Assembly (NCBI GenBank): GCA_964609025.1
Contig: CAZSQM010000015.1
Coordinates: forward strand, 11,938-75,937
Direction of reading: 5' to 3'
DNA from: SIG307 sp964609025
Lineage (GTDB): Bacteria; Bacillota; Clostridia; Lachnospirales; Lachnospiraceae
DNA: 64,000 nt
Shown: piece after piece, positions 49,414 to 57,603 of the stretch
Layout: every line of letters starts with the position of its first letter
Numbering within the stretch: position 1 is the first letter of the stretch
The notes under the pieces: generated by a model
Seen by the model: only the letters and a program-made list of their open reading frames with translations
What the model was told of the DNA's origin: nothing
The model's database searches: none
Translations under genes and position numbers: made by a program

Positions 49414-50295
49414 ATGAATAACAGTTATGTCATTGTTAGTGATGCGACGGTGGATTTGCCGCAGCAGATTATTGAGGAATATGAGTTAACCATTATCCCG
49501 ATGCAGTTCCGGATGGGAGAACGGGATTATGATTTTCACCCGGATGAGAAAGCAATTACCTGCAAGGAGTTTTATGAAAGAATCCGCGCCGGAGAGGACT
49601 CTGTTACCAGCCAGATTAACCCGCTGGTATATAAGGAGGTGTTCCGAAAGATTCTGGAGGACGGAAAGGATGTTTTTTATATCGGGTTTTCCTCGGGGCT
49701 TAGCGGTACCTACAATACCGGGCGGCTCATGGCGGAGGAGCTTTCGGAAAAGTACCCGGAGCGTAAGATCCTCTGTATTGATTCCTTGTGCGCCTCGGTG
49801 GGGGAAGGACTTTTGGTTTATCTGGCAGGAAAGCTTCGGAAAGAGGGAAAGAGTCTGGAAGAAGTGGTGCAGTGGGTCAGGGAAAACCACACCAAAGTGT
49901 GCCATTGGTTTACGGTGGATGATTTGATTCACTTAAAGCGCGGCGGACGTCTGAGCAGCTTAGAGGCTGTTGTGGGAACGGCGTTAAAGATAAAGCCGAT
50001 TCTCAGTGTGGACCCGGAAGGAAAGCTTACGGTGGCAGCCAAGGTGCGCGGTACCAAAAAGGCAATGGATTATTTAAAGGAACGTCTGGTAAGCGACGGT
50101 ATCAATACCAAAGAGCAGACGGTAATCGTCGGACACGGGGATGCGCCGGAGGTGGCGGAACAGATAAAAGAGCAGCTGCTTTCGGAAGGGCTTGTAAAGG
50201 ATGTTATCATTTCCAATGTCGGACCGATTATCGGTACGCATGTGGGCACGGGAATGTTTGCGCTTGTATTCATTGGCGAGAACTATAAATTTTAA
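49414..50295 (+). CDS. DegV family fatty-acid-binding protein
   Basis: A 293-residue DegV/FakB-type protein. It shows the N-terminal IVSDATVDLPQQIIEEYELTIIPMQF, SQINPLVYKEVF, the lipid-site FSSGLSGTYNTGRLMAEE, DSLCASVGEGLLVYLA and HLKRGGRLSSLEAVVGTALKIKPIL. FakB proteins present fatty acids to the kinase FakA for phosphorylation; no FakA gene is in the window. Normal length. ACGGAGGT ribosome site. It begins a unit with glyA, 24 bases downstream. Confidence 0.94.
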   Translation: MNNSYVIVSDATVDLPQQIIEEYELTIIPMQFRMGERDYDFHPDEKAITCKEFYERIRAGEDSVTSQINPLVYKEVFRKILEDGKDVFYIGFSSGLSGTYNTGRLMAEELSEKYPERKILCIDSLCASVGEGLLVYLAGKLRKEGKSLEEVVQWVRENHTKVCHWFTVDDLIHLKRGGRLSSLEAVVGTALKIKPILSVDPEGKLTVAAKVRGTKKAMDYLKERLVSDGINTKEQTVIVGHGDAPEVAEQIKEQLLSEGLVKDVIISNVGPIIGTHVGTGMFALVFIGENYKF

Positions 50296-50319
50296 ATAAA
50301 ACCGAAGGGAAGGAAAACG

Positions 50320-51558
50320 ATGTATTCATTTGAAGAAGTAATGAGAGCGGACGCCGAGGTGGCAAAGGCAATGGATTTGGAGCTCGGACGGCAGAGAAGC
50401 CATATTGAGCTGATTGCCTCCGAGAACTTTGTCAGCAAGGCTGTTATGGCGGCAATGGGAAGCCCGTTGACGAACAAGTACGCGGAGGGCTATCCGGGAA
50501 AGCGTTACTACGGCGGCTGTGAGTTTGTCGATGTAGTGGAAACGCTTGCCATTGAGCGCGCGAAGGAACTGTACGGTTGCACCTATGCGAATGTACAGCC
50601 GCATTCCGGCGCACAGGCAAACATGGGTGTGTTCTTTGCCCTGTTAAAGCCGGGCGATACGGTACTCGGCATGAACCTTGCACACGGCGGGCACCTTTCT
50701 CACGGAAGCCCTGTCAATTTCTCCGGCTCTTATTTCAATATTGTGCCGTACGGCGTTAATGATGACGGCTTTATTGATTATGACGAGGTACTCCGTATTG
50801 CAAAGGAAGCAAAGCCGAAGATGATTATTGCAGGCGCATCCGCTTATGCAAGAAAGATTGATTTTAAGAGATTCCGTGAAATAGCGGATGAAGTTGGGGC
50901 GTACTTAATGGTAGACATGGCGCATATCGCGGGACTGATTGCGGGCGGCGTCCATGAAAGCCCGATTCCGTATGCGCATGTAACCACCACGACAACGCAT
51001 AAGACCTTACGCGGTCCGCGTGGCGGTATGATTCTTTCCTCCGCAGAGTTCGCAGAGGAGCATAAGTTAAATAAGGCAATTTTCCCGGGAATTCAGGGCG
51101 GTCCGCTGATGCATGTGATTGCAGCGAAGGCAGTCTGCTTAAAGGAAGCGCTTTCTCCGGAGTTTAAGCAGTATGCGAAGAATATCGTAACCAATGCACA
51201 GGCGTTGGCGGAAGGCTTGCTGGCAGAGGGCTTTCACCTCGTATCCGGCGGCACGGACAATCATCTGATGTTAGTTGACTTACAGAGCAAGGGCATCACG
51301 GGAAAGGAAGCGGAAAAGCTGCTTGACGCAGTCAATATTACCTGTAACAAGAATGCGATTCCGAACGACCCGGCATCGCCGTTTGTTACAAGCGGAATCC
51401 GTCTTGGTACGGCAGCCGTTACGACGCGCGGTTTAAATGCAGAAGATATGAAGCAGGTAGCAAAGGCAATCGCGCTGACGGTGGATAAGAAGGAAGCAAC
51501 CGATGAGGCGAGAGCTATCGTGGAAGCAATTACAAAAAAGTATCCGATGTATGAATAG
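50320..51558 (+). CDS. glyA: Serine hydroxymethyltransferase
   Basis: A 412-residue PLP enzyme that converts serine and tetrahydrofolate to glycine and methylene-THF. N-terminal IELIASENFVSKAVMAAMGSPLTNKYAEGYPGKRYYGGCE, PLP Lys228 in TTTTHKTLRGPRGG, DMAHIAGLIAGG and the C-terminal SGIRLGTAAVTTRGL are all intact. Length normal. Codon use biased. GGAAGGAAAACG ribosome site. Links one-carbon metabolism with no other folate gene nearby. Confidence 0.97.
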   Translation: MYSFEEVMRADAEVAKAMDLELGRQRSHIELIASENFVSKAVMAAMGSPLTNKYAEGYPGKRYYGGCEFVDVVETLAIERAKELYGCTYANVQPHSGAQANMGVFFALLKPGDTVLGMNLAHGGHLSHGSPVNFSGSYFNIVPYGVNDDGFIDYDEVLRIAKEAKPKMIIAGASAYARKIDFKRFREIADEVGAYLMVDMAHIAGLIAGGVHESPIPYAHVTTTTTHKTLRGPRGGMILSSAEFAEEHKLNKAIFPGIQGGPLMHVIAAKAVCLKEALSPEFKQYAKNIVTNAQALAEGLLAEGFHLVSGGTDNHLMLVDLQSKGITGKEAEKLLDAVNITCNKNAIPNDPASPFVTSGIRLGTAAVTTRGLNAEDMKQVAKAIALTVDKKEATDEARAIVEAITKKYPMYE

Positions 51559-51615
51559 TGCATTAGGACAGACAAAAGAAAATGGTAACCCGCAAAACGG
51601 GAGGAAGGAGTAAAG

Positions 51616-53037
51616 ATGGGTTTAATTCAAGCAATTAAGGCAGCAGGAACAGATGTGTTGGGGGATGCATGGCGGGAATACTTCTACTGCGATTCTCTGG
51701 ATAATGATACGTTAATGGTAAAGGGTCAAAAACGTATTTCCGGCAAGTCTTCCAATAGGAACGGTGCGGACAATATCATTTCCAACGGTTCCATTATCGC
51801 AGTGAATGAAGGACAGTGTATGCTCATTGTAGAGCAGGGCGCGGTAGTGGATGTCTGTGCGGAGCCGGGAGAGTTTGTTTACGATAAGTCTACGGAGCCG
51901 ACGATTTTCTACGGGAATCTCGGTACCGGTATCTTAGATACCTTTAAGACCATCGGCAAGCGTTTCACCTTTGGCGGTGATACGGCGAAGGATCAGAGAG
52001 TGTACTTTGTAAACACCAAGCATGTTATGGGGAATAAGTACGGCACGCAGAATCCGGTTCCGTTTCGTGTAGTGGACCAGAGAGTCGGCCTTGATGTGGA
52101 TATTGCAATTCGCTGTAACGGTGAATATGTATACCAGATTGTTAATCCGCTGCTGTTTTATAAGAATGTGGCAGGCAATGTTTCGGAGGAGTATCATAAG
52201 AGCGAACTGGAAAGTACCTTAAAGATGGAGCTTTTAACCGCGTTGCAGCCGGCACTCGCCAAGGTGTCCGCAATGGGTGTCCGTTACAGTGAGCTTACTT
52301 TACACACCACAGAAATCCGGGATGCGTTAAAGGAGGTTCTTTCAAAGGACTGGACGGAAATCCGCGGCATTGAAATTGTTACCCTGGGTATGAATTCGGC
52401 AACGGCTTCCCAGGAAGATATTGATATGATTAAGCGCATGCAGACGCTGACGAATCCGGCAATGGCGGCAGCTACGCTTGTTGAGAGTCAGGCAGAGGCA
52501 ATGAAGTCTGCGGCAAAGAATGAAGGCGGCGCGATGATGGGCTTTATGGGCTTGAATATGGCACAGCAGTCGGGCGGCCTCAATGCACAGAATTTATTTA
52601 CTATGGCGCAACAGCAGGGAATGGGACAGCAGTCCGGACAGCCGATGCAGCAGCCGGGACAGCAGCCAACGGCTCCTTCGGAGGATAGCTGGACGTGTCG
52701 GTGCGGTGCGAAAAACACCGGAAAGTTCTGTGTAGAATGCGGTACGAAGAAGCCGGAGCCTGTTGCGGCAGGAAGCTGGATTTGTAAGTGCGGCACACAA
52801 AATACCGGAAAGTTTTGTGTAGAGTGCGGTTCGCCGAAGCCGGCAGAGGGATGGACCTGTTCCTGCGGAGCGGTAAATAAAGGAAAATTCTGTATGGAGT
52901 GCGGGGCAAAGAAGCCGGCAGGGGCACCTCTTTATCGTTGCGATAAGTGCGGCTGGGAGCCGGAGGATCCGACGCATCCGCCGAAGTTCTGTCCGGAGTG
53001 CGCCGATCCGTTTAACGACGATGATGTGACGAATTAA
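51616..53037 (+). CDS. SPFH-domain protein with tandem zinc ribbons (YdjI-like)
   Basis: A 473-residue protein of the YdjI/virion-core-like SPFH group. Residues 1-300 hold the SPFH core (VNEGQCMLIVEQGAVVDVCAEPGEFVYD, VPFRVVDQRVGLDVDIAIRCNGEYVYQI). A Met/Gln-rich linker follows, then three near-identical zinc ribbons from about 357 (C.CG..N.GKFC.ECG) and a fourth rubredoxin-like CDKCGWEPE...FCPECADP. No transmembrane helix is visible, so membrane attachment may need partners. In B. subtilis a related protein lies in the ydjFGHI operon with a PspA homologue; no PspA gene is seen here. GAAGGAG ribosome site. A hairpin separates it from the next gene. Confidence 0.9.
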   Translation: MGLIQAIKAAGTDVLGDAWREYFYCDSLDNDTLMVKGQKRISGKSSNRNGADNIISNGSIIAVNEGQCMLIVEQGAVVDVCAEPGEFVYDKSTEPTIFYGNLGTGILDTFKTIGKRFTFGGDTAKDQRVYFVNTKHVMGNKYGTQNPVPFRVVDQRVGLDVDIAIRCNGEYVYQIVNPLLFYKNVAGNVSEEYHKSELESTLKMELLTALQPALAKVSAMGVRYSELTLHTTEIRDALKEVLSKDWTEIRGIEIVTLGMNSATASQEDIDMIKRMQTLTNPAMAAATLVESQAEAMKSAAKNEGGAMMGFMGLNMAQQSGGLNAQNLFTMAQQQGMGQQSGQPMQQPGQQPTAPSEDSWTCRCGAKNTGKFCVECGTKKPEPVAAGSWICKCGTQNTGKFCVECGSPKPAEGWTCSCGAVNKGKFCMECGAKKPAGAPLYRCDKCGWEPEDPTHPPKFCPECADPFNDDDVTN

Positions 53038-53049
53038 AAGCTTGGTGTT

Positions 53050-53092
53050 ATGGCACATTTTGCAGTACTGCTGTCAAAGTGTGCCATTTTTT
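53050..53092 (+). terminator. Hairpin with T-run between SPFH and zinc-ribbon genes
   Basis: ATGGCACA pairs with TGTGCCAT, extended by CAG/CTG around a 5-base loop, and is followed by TTTTTT. It may terminate or attenuate before the zinc-ribbon gene 25 bases further on. Confidence 0.78.
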
Positions 53093-53116
53093 ACATTCAG
53101 AAGGGGATAGCGAAAG

Positions 53117-54226
53117 ATGGAAAATCAGGAGATGGAGTATCAGGAGCCGGTGCTTGTCCAAACCAAGGAAGAAACGGACAAAAAGTGCCCCAACTGCGGC
53201 GGTGTGATGGATTTTGACCCGAAGGTAGGGAAGCTTCACTGTCCGTACTGCGATCATATTGAGGAGATTCTGGAGGAAGGCGAAGAAGATGAGAGCGCGC
53301 AGGAACTGGATTTTCTTACAGCCGAGCAGACAGGCAACTGTGACTGGGGCGTGGAAACAAAGACCGTGCTCTGTAAGTCCTGCGGCGGTGAAATGATATA
53401 TGACGCACTGGAGATTGCGGGAGAGTGTCCTTACTGCGGTTCCAATCAGGTAATGGAAGCAAAGGCCGAAAACACATTGGCACCGGGAGGAGTGTGTGTA
53501 TTTAAGCTGGATGCGAAGCAGGCGGCGGAAAAGTTCAAGACGTGGATAAAGCGCAGGTGGTTTTGCCCGAAAGCGGCCAAGGAGTCTGCCAAACCGAAGG
53601 ACATGAAGGGAATCTACCTTCCGTACTGGACCTTTGATACGAATACGGTGACACAGTATTCCGGCGAATACGGCATTCAGCGTCAGAAGAGGAATTCCAA
53701 GGGAGAAACGGTAACGGTTACGGACTGGTATCGTTGCAGCGGTACTTATAGAGAGGCAATTGACGACCAGGCGGTTTGCGGAACCACCAGACACGAGCAG
53801 GGACTTTTAAACGGCATCCAACCGTACAATACGGCAGACAATAAGGTGTATAAGCCGGAATATGTTGCGGGCTTTGCTTCGGAACGGTATTCCATCGGTT
53901 TAAAAGACGCCTGGGAAACCGCAAAAACGCTTATTACGGGACGGCTTCGGAAAAATATTACAAGAAAGATTCAGACGGAGCAGCACGCGGATTCGGTGCG
54001 TTCACTGCAGTTAAAGACAAGCTATTCGCAGATTAAGTATAAGTATTTGCTGCTTCCGGTGTGGATGGCATGCTTTAAGTACAAGGATAAGCGATATCAG
54101 TTTATGGTAAACGGCCAGACCGGCAGGGTATCGGGCAGGACACCGATTTCTCCTGCAAAGGTTGCCGTTTCGGTTGCCATCGGCATTGCCGTGGTAGCAT
54201 TCCTCTGGTGGATTTCAAATCTATAA
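53117..54226 (+). CDS. TFIIB-type zinc-ribbon membrane protein (YdjG-like)
   Basis: A 369-residue protein. The first zinc ribbon is KKCPNCGG...LHCPYCDH (from Cys24). The second is LCKSCGGEMIYDALEIAGECPYCGS. A beta-rich central region (PYWTFDTNTVTQYSGEYG, WYRCSGTYREAID) and KYLLLPVWMACFKYKDKRYQFMVNGQTG follow. The protein ends in one transmembrane helix (about 347-366), so the ribbons face the cytoplasm. This matches the B. subtilis YdjG plan; the function is unknown but probably tied to membrane stress with the SPFH protein upstream. Confidence 0.88.
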   Translation: MENQEMEYQEPVLVQTKEETDKKCPNCGGVMDFDPKVGKLHCPYCDHIEEILEEGEEDESAQELDFLTAEQTGNCDWGVETKTVLCKSCGGEMIYDALEIAGECPYCGSNQVMEAKAENTLAPGGVCVFKLDAKQAAEKFKTWIKRRWFCPKAAKESAKPKDMKGIYLPYWTFDTNTVTQYSGEYGIQRQKRNSKGETVTVTDWYRCSGTYREAIDDQAVCGTTRHEQGLLNGIQPYNTADNKVYKPEYVAGFASERYSIGLKDAWETAKTLITGRLRKNITRKIQTEQHADSVRSLQLKTSYSQIKYKYLLLPVWMACFKYKDKRYQFMVNGQTGRVSGRTPISPAKVAVSVAIGIAVVAFLWWISNL

Positions 54227-54263
54227 GGCGCAATTACAATTTGGCGAAAGAACAGAGAAAAAT

Positions 54264-54329
54264 CCTTTCGGCGCCGCCTAAACTCTCGGCAAAGCCTGGA
54301 GTTTTAGGCAGCGCGAAAGGGTTATTTTT
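54264..54329. terminator. Bidirectional terminator between ydjG-like gene and thiT
   Basis: CCTTTCG-CGC-GCCTAAACTC pairs with GAGTTTTAGGC-GCGCGAAAGG, about 20 base pairs with small mismatches, followed by TTATTTTT on the plus strand. The genes on both sides converge here. Confidence 0.9.
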
Positions 54330-54343
54330 CGGTAACGGGAAGG

Positions 54344-55024
54344 CTACTCGGCTGTCATCTGTTTGATTCGGTTTAATGCGGTCTTTACCGCAGGGATGCA
54401 AAGAATCAATACGGTAGCGGCGCCTTCAATCAGAATGTAGGAGTAATTATAAACAATCGGATAGATTGCGGACAGTGCCTTCGGAAAACTATCCGGCATA
54501 TACTCCATCCAGTAAAGATATCCGCCGATGGTATGAAAAACGCCGCGCAGAAAGATACCGAGAAGGTAGCCCTTAATCAGACCGTGCTTCTTTCCGGCAA
54601 ACAGACCGGAAAAGCCAAGTGCCGTAAAAGCAAAGAAATAGTCGCAACATACCTGAAGCGGGGTGAGAATATACGAGCCGCCGCTTTGGATAAATTGGAG
54701 AATGCTGTAAGTGAAGGCTACGGTCAAACCGGTGCGTAAGCCGTACCAGTTGCCGACAAGACAGATAAACAGCATACTGAATAATGTGACCGAACCGCCC
54801 CAAGGCAGTTTATACGGCTGAATGTAGGAAAGGACAAAAGCAAGCGCCAGTGAAACGGCGGAAAAGACAAGCTTTTTTGCTTTCCAGTGCGGCTTTGCAT
54901 TTTCCTTCGGCTTAATGAGCAGTGCGGCAATGAGCGCAATCAGAAGGATAACGACTGCACAGGCAACATAACCTGCGGTAGTCAGGGCGGCGTAACCGTC
55001 CTCTTTAAATACGTCAAGAAACAT
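54344..55024 (-). CDS. thiT: Thiamine transporter ThiT (ECF S-component)
   Basis: A 226-residue membrane protein with about six helices. Family features: KKLVFSAVSLALAFVLSYIQPYKLPWGGSVTLFSML (the helix 1 region that recruits the ECF module) and NWYGLRTGLTVAFTYSILQFIQSG. It binds thiamine and relies on an ECF energising module encoded elsewhere. An extra transmembrane helix at the N terminus (about 17-40) is an addition to the usual core. ATG 55024 follows AGGAGG; an earlier in-frame ATG falls in the riboswitch. Expression is controlled by the TPP riboswitch just upstream. Confidence 0.95.
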   Translation of the reverse strand: MFLDVFKEDGYAALTTAGYVACAVVILLIALIAALLIKPKENAKPHWKAKKLVFSAVSLALAFVLSYIQPYKLPWGGSVTLFSMLFICLVGNWYGLRTGLTVAFTYSILQFIQSGGSYILTPLQVCCDYFFAFTALGFSGLFAGKKHGLIKGYLLGIFLRGVFHTIGGYLYWMEYMPDSFPKALSAIYPIVYNYSYILIEGAATVLILCIPAVKTALNRIKQMTAE

Positions 55025-55030
55025 AAAAAA

Positions 55031-55054
55031 CCTCCTTGCATACTGCTTAGGAGG
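55031..55054 (-). promoter_or_regulatory. Ribosome-site sequestering stem of thiT leader
   Basis: On the minus strand CCTCCT (55054-55049) is complementary to the thiT ribosome site AGGAGG (55036-55031) with a 12-base loop. Pairing would hide the site, so TPP binding probably controls translation rather than only transcription. Confidence 0.65.
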
Positions 55055-55087
55055 GGCCGTGAAAACCACAGAGTCAAGCTCCGGGCT

Positions 55088-55166
55088 GCTTCCTTACGCC
55101 GGAATTATCCGGATCAAGTGATGAGGGTCGGCAGTGCGCGGCTGCCTCTCAGCAATAGGCTCCCCT
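55088..55166 (-). promoter_or_regulatory. TPP riboswitch (THI element)
   Basis: Reading the minus strand, the thi-box is complete. It has the closing stem GGGGAGCC, CTGAGAGGC, the ACCC block, and TTGATCCGGATAATTCCGGC followed by GTAAGGAAGC. These are the pyrimidine and pyrophosphate sensor helices of the TPP aptamer. It stands 64 bases before the thiT start codon. Confidence 0.95.
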
Positions 55167-55288
55167 AGCAAAATACTATATTTTACAAGCTAAGTATACC
55201 TGTTTTTATTGAATTGTCAATTTCTTTTTTCGACTCTTTTTTCTGGCAAAGTTCTTGTACTATCCTGTCCGCATCGCATTTAGGGAAT

Positions 55289-55313
55289 CGCTGAGTGCAA
55301 AAAGCACTCAGCG
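55289..55313. other. Perfect 10-bp palindrome before amidase promoter
   Basis: CGCTGAGTGC and GCACTCAGCG enclose five A residues. It lies about 16 bases upstream of the candidate -35 box. No T-run follows on either strand, so an operator or a processing stem is possible. Confidence 0.5.
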
Positions 55314-55328
55314 CCGCGAAATGTTTGG

Positions 55329-55357
55329 TTGTTTTTCTGCTTTGAATATGCTAGAAT
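55329..55357 (+). promoter_or_regulatory. Promoter of amidase-truA-pyrC unit
   Basis: TTGTTT (55329-55334) and TAGAAT (55352-55357), spacing 17. The start near 55364 leaves about 19 bases before the ATG. Confidence 0.5.
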
Positions 55358-55382
55358 GGGAAATGCCAAAGGAGGCATGAAA

Positions 55383-56807
55383 ATGAAACGTATTGCAGGA
55401 ATTGTTATTACATTGTGTATCTTGTTGTCTGCGGCAGGCTGTAACGGGAATCCGTTGCGGAAAATGTCTGCGGCGGCGCATTATCAGGACGGTTGTGAAG
55501 CCTATGAAAAGGGAGAGTACGCGGAAGCGCTGGAGGAATTTACGACAGCCGTAGAACGAGGGCTGTCCGAGGAGTTTTCGGTGTATGCTTATAGTTATAT
55601 GGGACATTGCCGACTGGAACTGGGCGAGTTTGAAGCGGCGGGACAGGCTTATGAAACGGCACTTGCCACAGGGAAAGAAACGGCAATGTGCTATACGAAT
55701 CTCGGAATTTGTTATCGCAAATACGGGGACTATGAACAGGCAGAGAAGTATTATTTGTCGGCATTGGAGGCGGATGCGTCTTATCCGGAGGCGCTGACAA
55801 GTTTAGGAGTGCTGTACGCGATAACCGGACGGGCCGAGGAAGCGGTGCCGTTCTTGGAACAGGCGGTGGAACTGTCGAAAGAGCCGTCGGCGTCCTATTA
55901 TGCGAATCTTTCCTACGGTTATGCGGCCGTGGGCCGGTATGAGGAGGCAAGAAAACGGCTTTCCGTCGCAAAGGTGATGGGGTACGCAGAGGAAAGCTAT
56001 ACCTTGATTCTTGATTATATTGAAGAGTGCGAGGAAGGAGCGCAAAATACCCCGAACCCGACCGGAGTACCGGAGGGAGGGATAACGCCGGAGGCAACGA
56101 AAACTCCGGAGCCTACCGCAACGCCGATACCTGCCCCGACGGCAACGCCGGAGCCTACCAAAGCCCCGGTGCTTTCCACGGGGAAAATCATTGCAATTGA
56201 CCCGGGACACCAGCAGAAAAGTAATCTAGATAAAGAACCGGTGGGTCCCGGTGCCTCGGAACTGAAAATAAAAGTTTCCACCGGTACGCAGGGGATTACC
56301 ACAAAGGTACCGGAGCATCAATTCAATCTGGAGCTTTCCTTAAAATTAAGAGATGCGCTGACGGCTGCGGGCTATCAGGTTGTGATGACGAGAGAAACGG
56401 CGGATGTCGATATCAGTAATGCGGAACGTGCGGAGGTCGCCAATGCGGCAAATGCCGATCTCTTTCTTCGGATTCACGCCGACGGGGCGGAAAGCACGAC
56501 GGCAAACGGAATTTCCGTTTTGTATCCGTCCGCAGGAAACCCGTATGTAGCGGAGCTTTCACCGGAAAGTAAGAAGCTGGCACAGAGCGTTTTGGACGGA
56601 ATGTGCGATGCGACCGGAGCAAAGAAGCGCGGAATTATTGAGCGGGATGATTTGACCGGAACGAATTGGGCCAAAATGCCGGTTATTGTGGTGGAAGCCG
56701 GGTTTATGACAAACGAGGCAGAAGAAAAGAAGCTGTTGAGCGCGGATTATCAGAAGCTTTTGGTACAAGGAATTTTAGAAGGTGTGCGGGAGTATTTCGG
56801 AGAATAG
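55383..56807 (+). CDS. TPR lipoprotein with N-acetylmuramoyl-L-alanine amidase
   Basis: A 474-residue exported protein. Signal peptide residues 1-19 end in LSAAGC with Cys20, a lipobox-like site (Ala at -3). Residues 30-215 contain about five TPR-type repeats (AAHYQDGCEAYEKGEYAEAL, ALEADASYPEALTSLGVLYA). A Thr/Pro-rich linker (TPEPTATPIPAPTATPEP) leads to an Amidase_3 domain from about 265 with zinc ligands in AIDPGHQQ, Glu in the EHQFNLEL region, His in LFLRIHADG, and catalytic Glu in VIVVEAGFMTN. It cleaves the lactyl-peptide bond of peptidoglycan. Start at 55383 gives 6-7 base spacing from AAAGGAGG; ATG 55377 is too close. Confidence 0.88.
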   Translation: MKRIAGIVITLCILLSAAGCNGNPLRKMSAAAHYQDGCEAYEKGEYAEALEEFTTAVERGLSEEFSVYAYSYMGHCRLELGEFEAAGQAYETALATGKETAMCYTNLGICYRKYGDYEQAEKYYLSALEADASYPEALTSLGVLYAITGRAEEAVPFLEQAVELSKEPSASYYANLSYGYAAVGRYEEARKRLSVAKVMGYAEESYTLILDYIEECEEGAQNTPNPTGVPEGGITPEATKTPEPTATPIPAPTATPEPTKAPVLSTGKIIAIDPGHQQKSNLDKEPVGPGASELKIKVSTGTQGITTKVPEHQFNLELSLKLRDALTAAGYQVVMTRETADVDISNAERAEVANAANADLFLRIHADGAESTTANGISVLYPSAGNPYVAELSPESKKLAQSVLDGMCDATGAKKRGIIERDDLTGTNWAKMPVIVVEAGFMTNEAEEKKLLSADYQKLLVQGILEGVREYFGE

Positions 56808-56816
56808 GAGAGAACG

Positions 56817-57602
56817 ATGCAGCAGGAGAGGACGCGAAATATAAAACTGACCTTGGAGTACGACGGTTCCCGCTATGCGGGCTGGCAGAAACAGGCGGGC
56901 AAAGAGCGCATAGTGACGATACAGGGAAAGCTTGAGGAAGTATTGGAAAAAATGGAGGGAAAGCCCGTAGAAATTATCGGCGCGGCACGAACCGAGCCGG
57001 GAGCCCATGCTTACGGACAGATTGCCAATTTTCATACAACGACAACGATGTCGGTAACGGAGATTAAGCAATACCTGAACCGGTACCTTCCGATGGATAT
57101 CGCGGTTTTGGAGGCCTGTGAGATGCCGGACCGCTTTCATGCTTCCTATCTTGCCAAAGAGTTTGTGTATGAATACAAGGTAACGGTAGGCGAGGTGCCG
57201 TCGGTGTTTGAGCGGAAGTATAATTATTATTGCTTCAAGCGGCCGGATATCGATAAAATGAAACAAGCGGCGGCATACTTAATCGGCGGACATGATTTTA
57301 AAGCATTTTCCGATAATCGCAAAATGAAAAAATCAACCGTTCGTGTGATGAAAGAGATTTCGATTTACGGGGACGAGCGGGAGATTTTGTTTACCTTTAC
57401 CGCGGATGACTTTTGGCCGCATATGGTGCGGATTCTGGTAGGCACGCTTTTAGCGGTGGGTAAGAGGGAAATGCCGCCGGAAGCGGTGGAACGCCTGCTC
57501 GTCGACAAAGAACGGGAGGCGGCGGGAGAAACAATAGAGGCAAGAGGATTGTTTCTGGCAGAAGTCCGTTATGATGTTACGGGAAAGGAAACGGTAAAAT
57601 AA
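56817..57602 (+). CDS. truA: tRNA pseudouridine synthase TruA homologue, Asp60 to Glu
   Basis: A 261-residue TruA family protein: LTLEYDGSRYAGWQKQ, FHASYLAKEFVYEYKV, GGHDFKAFSDNRKMKKSTVR and FTADDFWPHMVRILVGTLL. TruA makes pseudouridine 38-40 in tRNA anticodon stems. The catalytic motif, normally RTDAGVHA, reads RTEPGAHA: Glu60 replaces the essential Asp (codon GAG at 56994-56996). Either activity is lost or altered, or this is a divergent paralogue with another role. It starts 9 bases after the amidase and ends 1 base before pyrC. Confidence 0.88.
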   Translation: MQQERTRNIKLTLEYDGSRYAGWQKQAGKERIVTIQGKLEEVLEKMEGKPVEIIGAARTEPGAHAYGQIANFHTTTTMSVTEIKQYLNRYLPMDIAVLEACEMPDRFHASYLAKEFVYEYKVTVGEVPSVFERKYNYYCFKRPDIDKMKQAAAYLIGGHDFKAFSDNRKMKKSTVRVMKEISIYGDEREILFTFTADDFWPHMVRILVGTLLAVGKREMPPEAVERLLVDKEREAAGETIEARGLFLAEVRYDVTGKETVK

Positions 57603-57603
57603 A

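Noticed and set aside
53048..53794. 248-codon minus-strand frame opposite the zinc-ribbon gene
   Set aside because: Opposes a coherent zinc-ribbon protein; no start signal.
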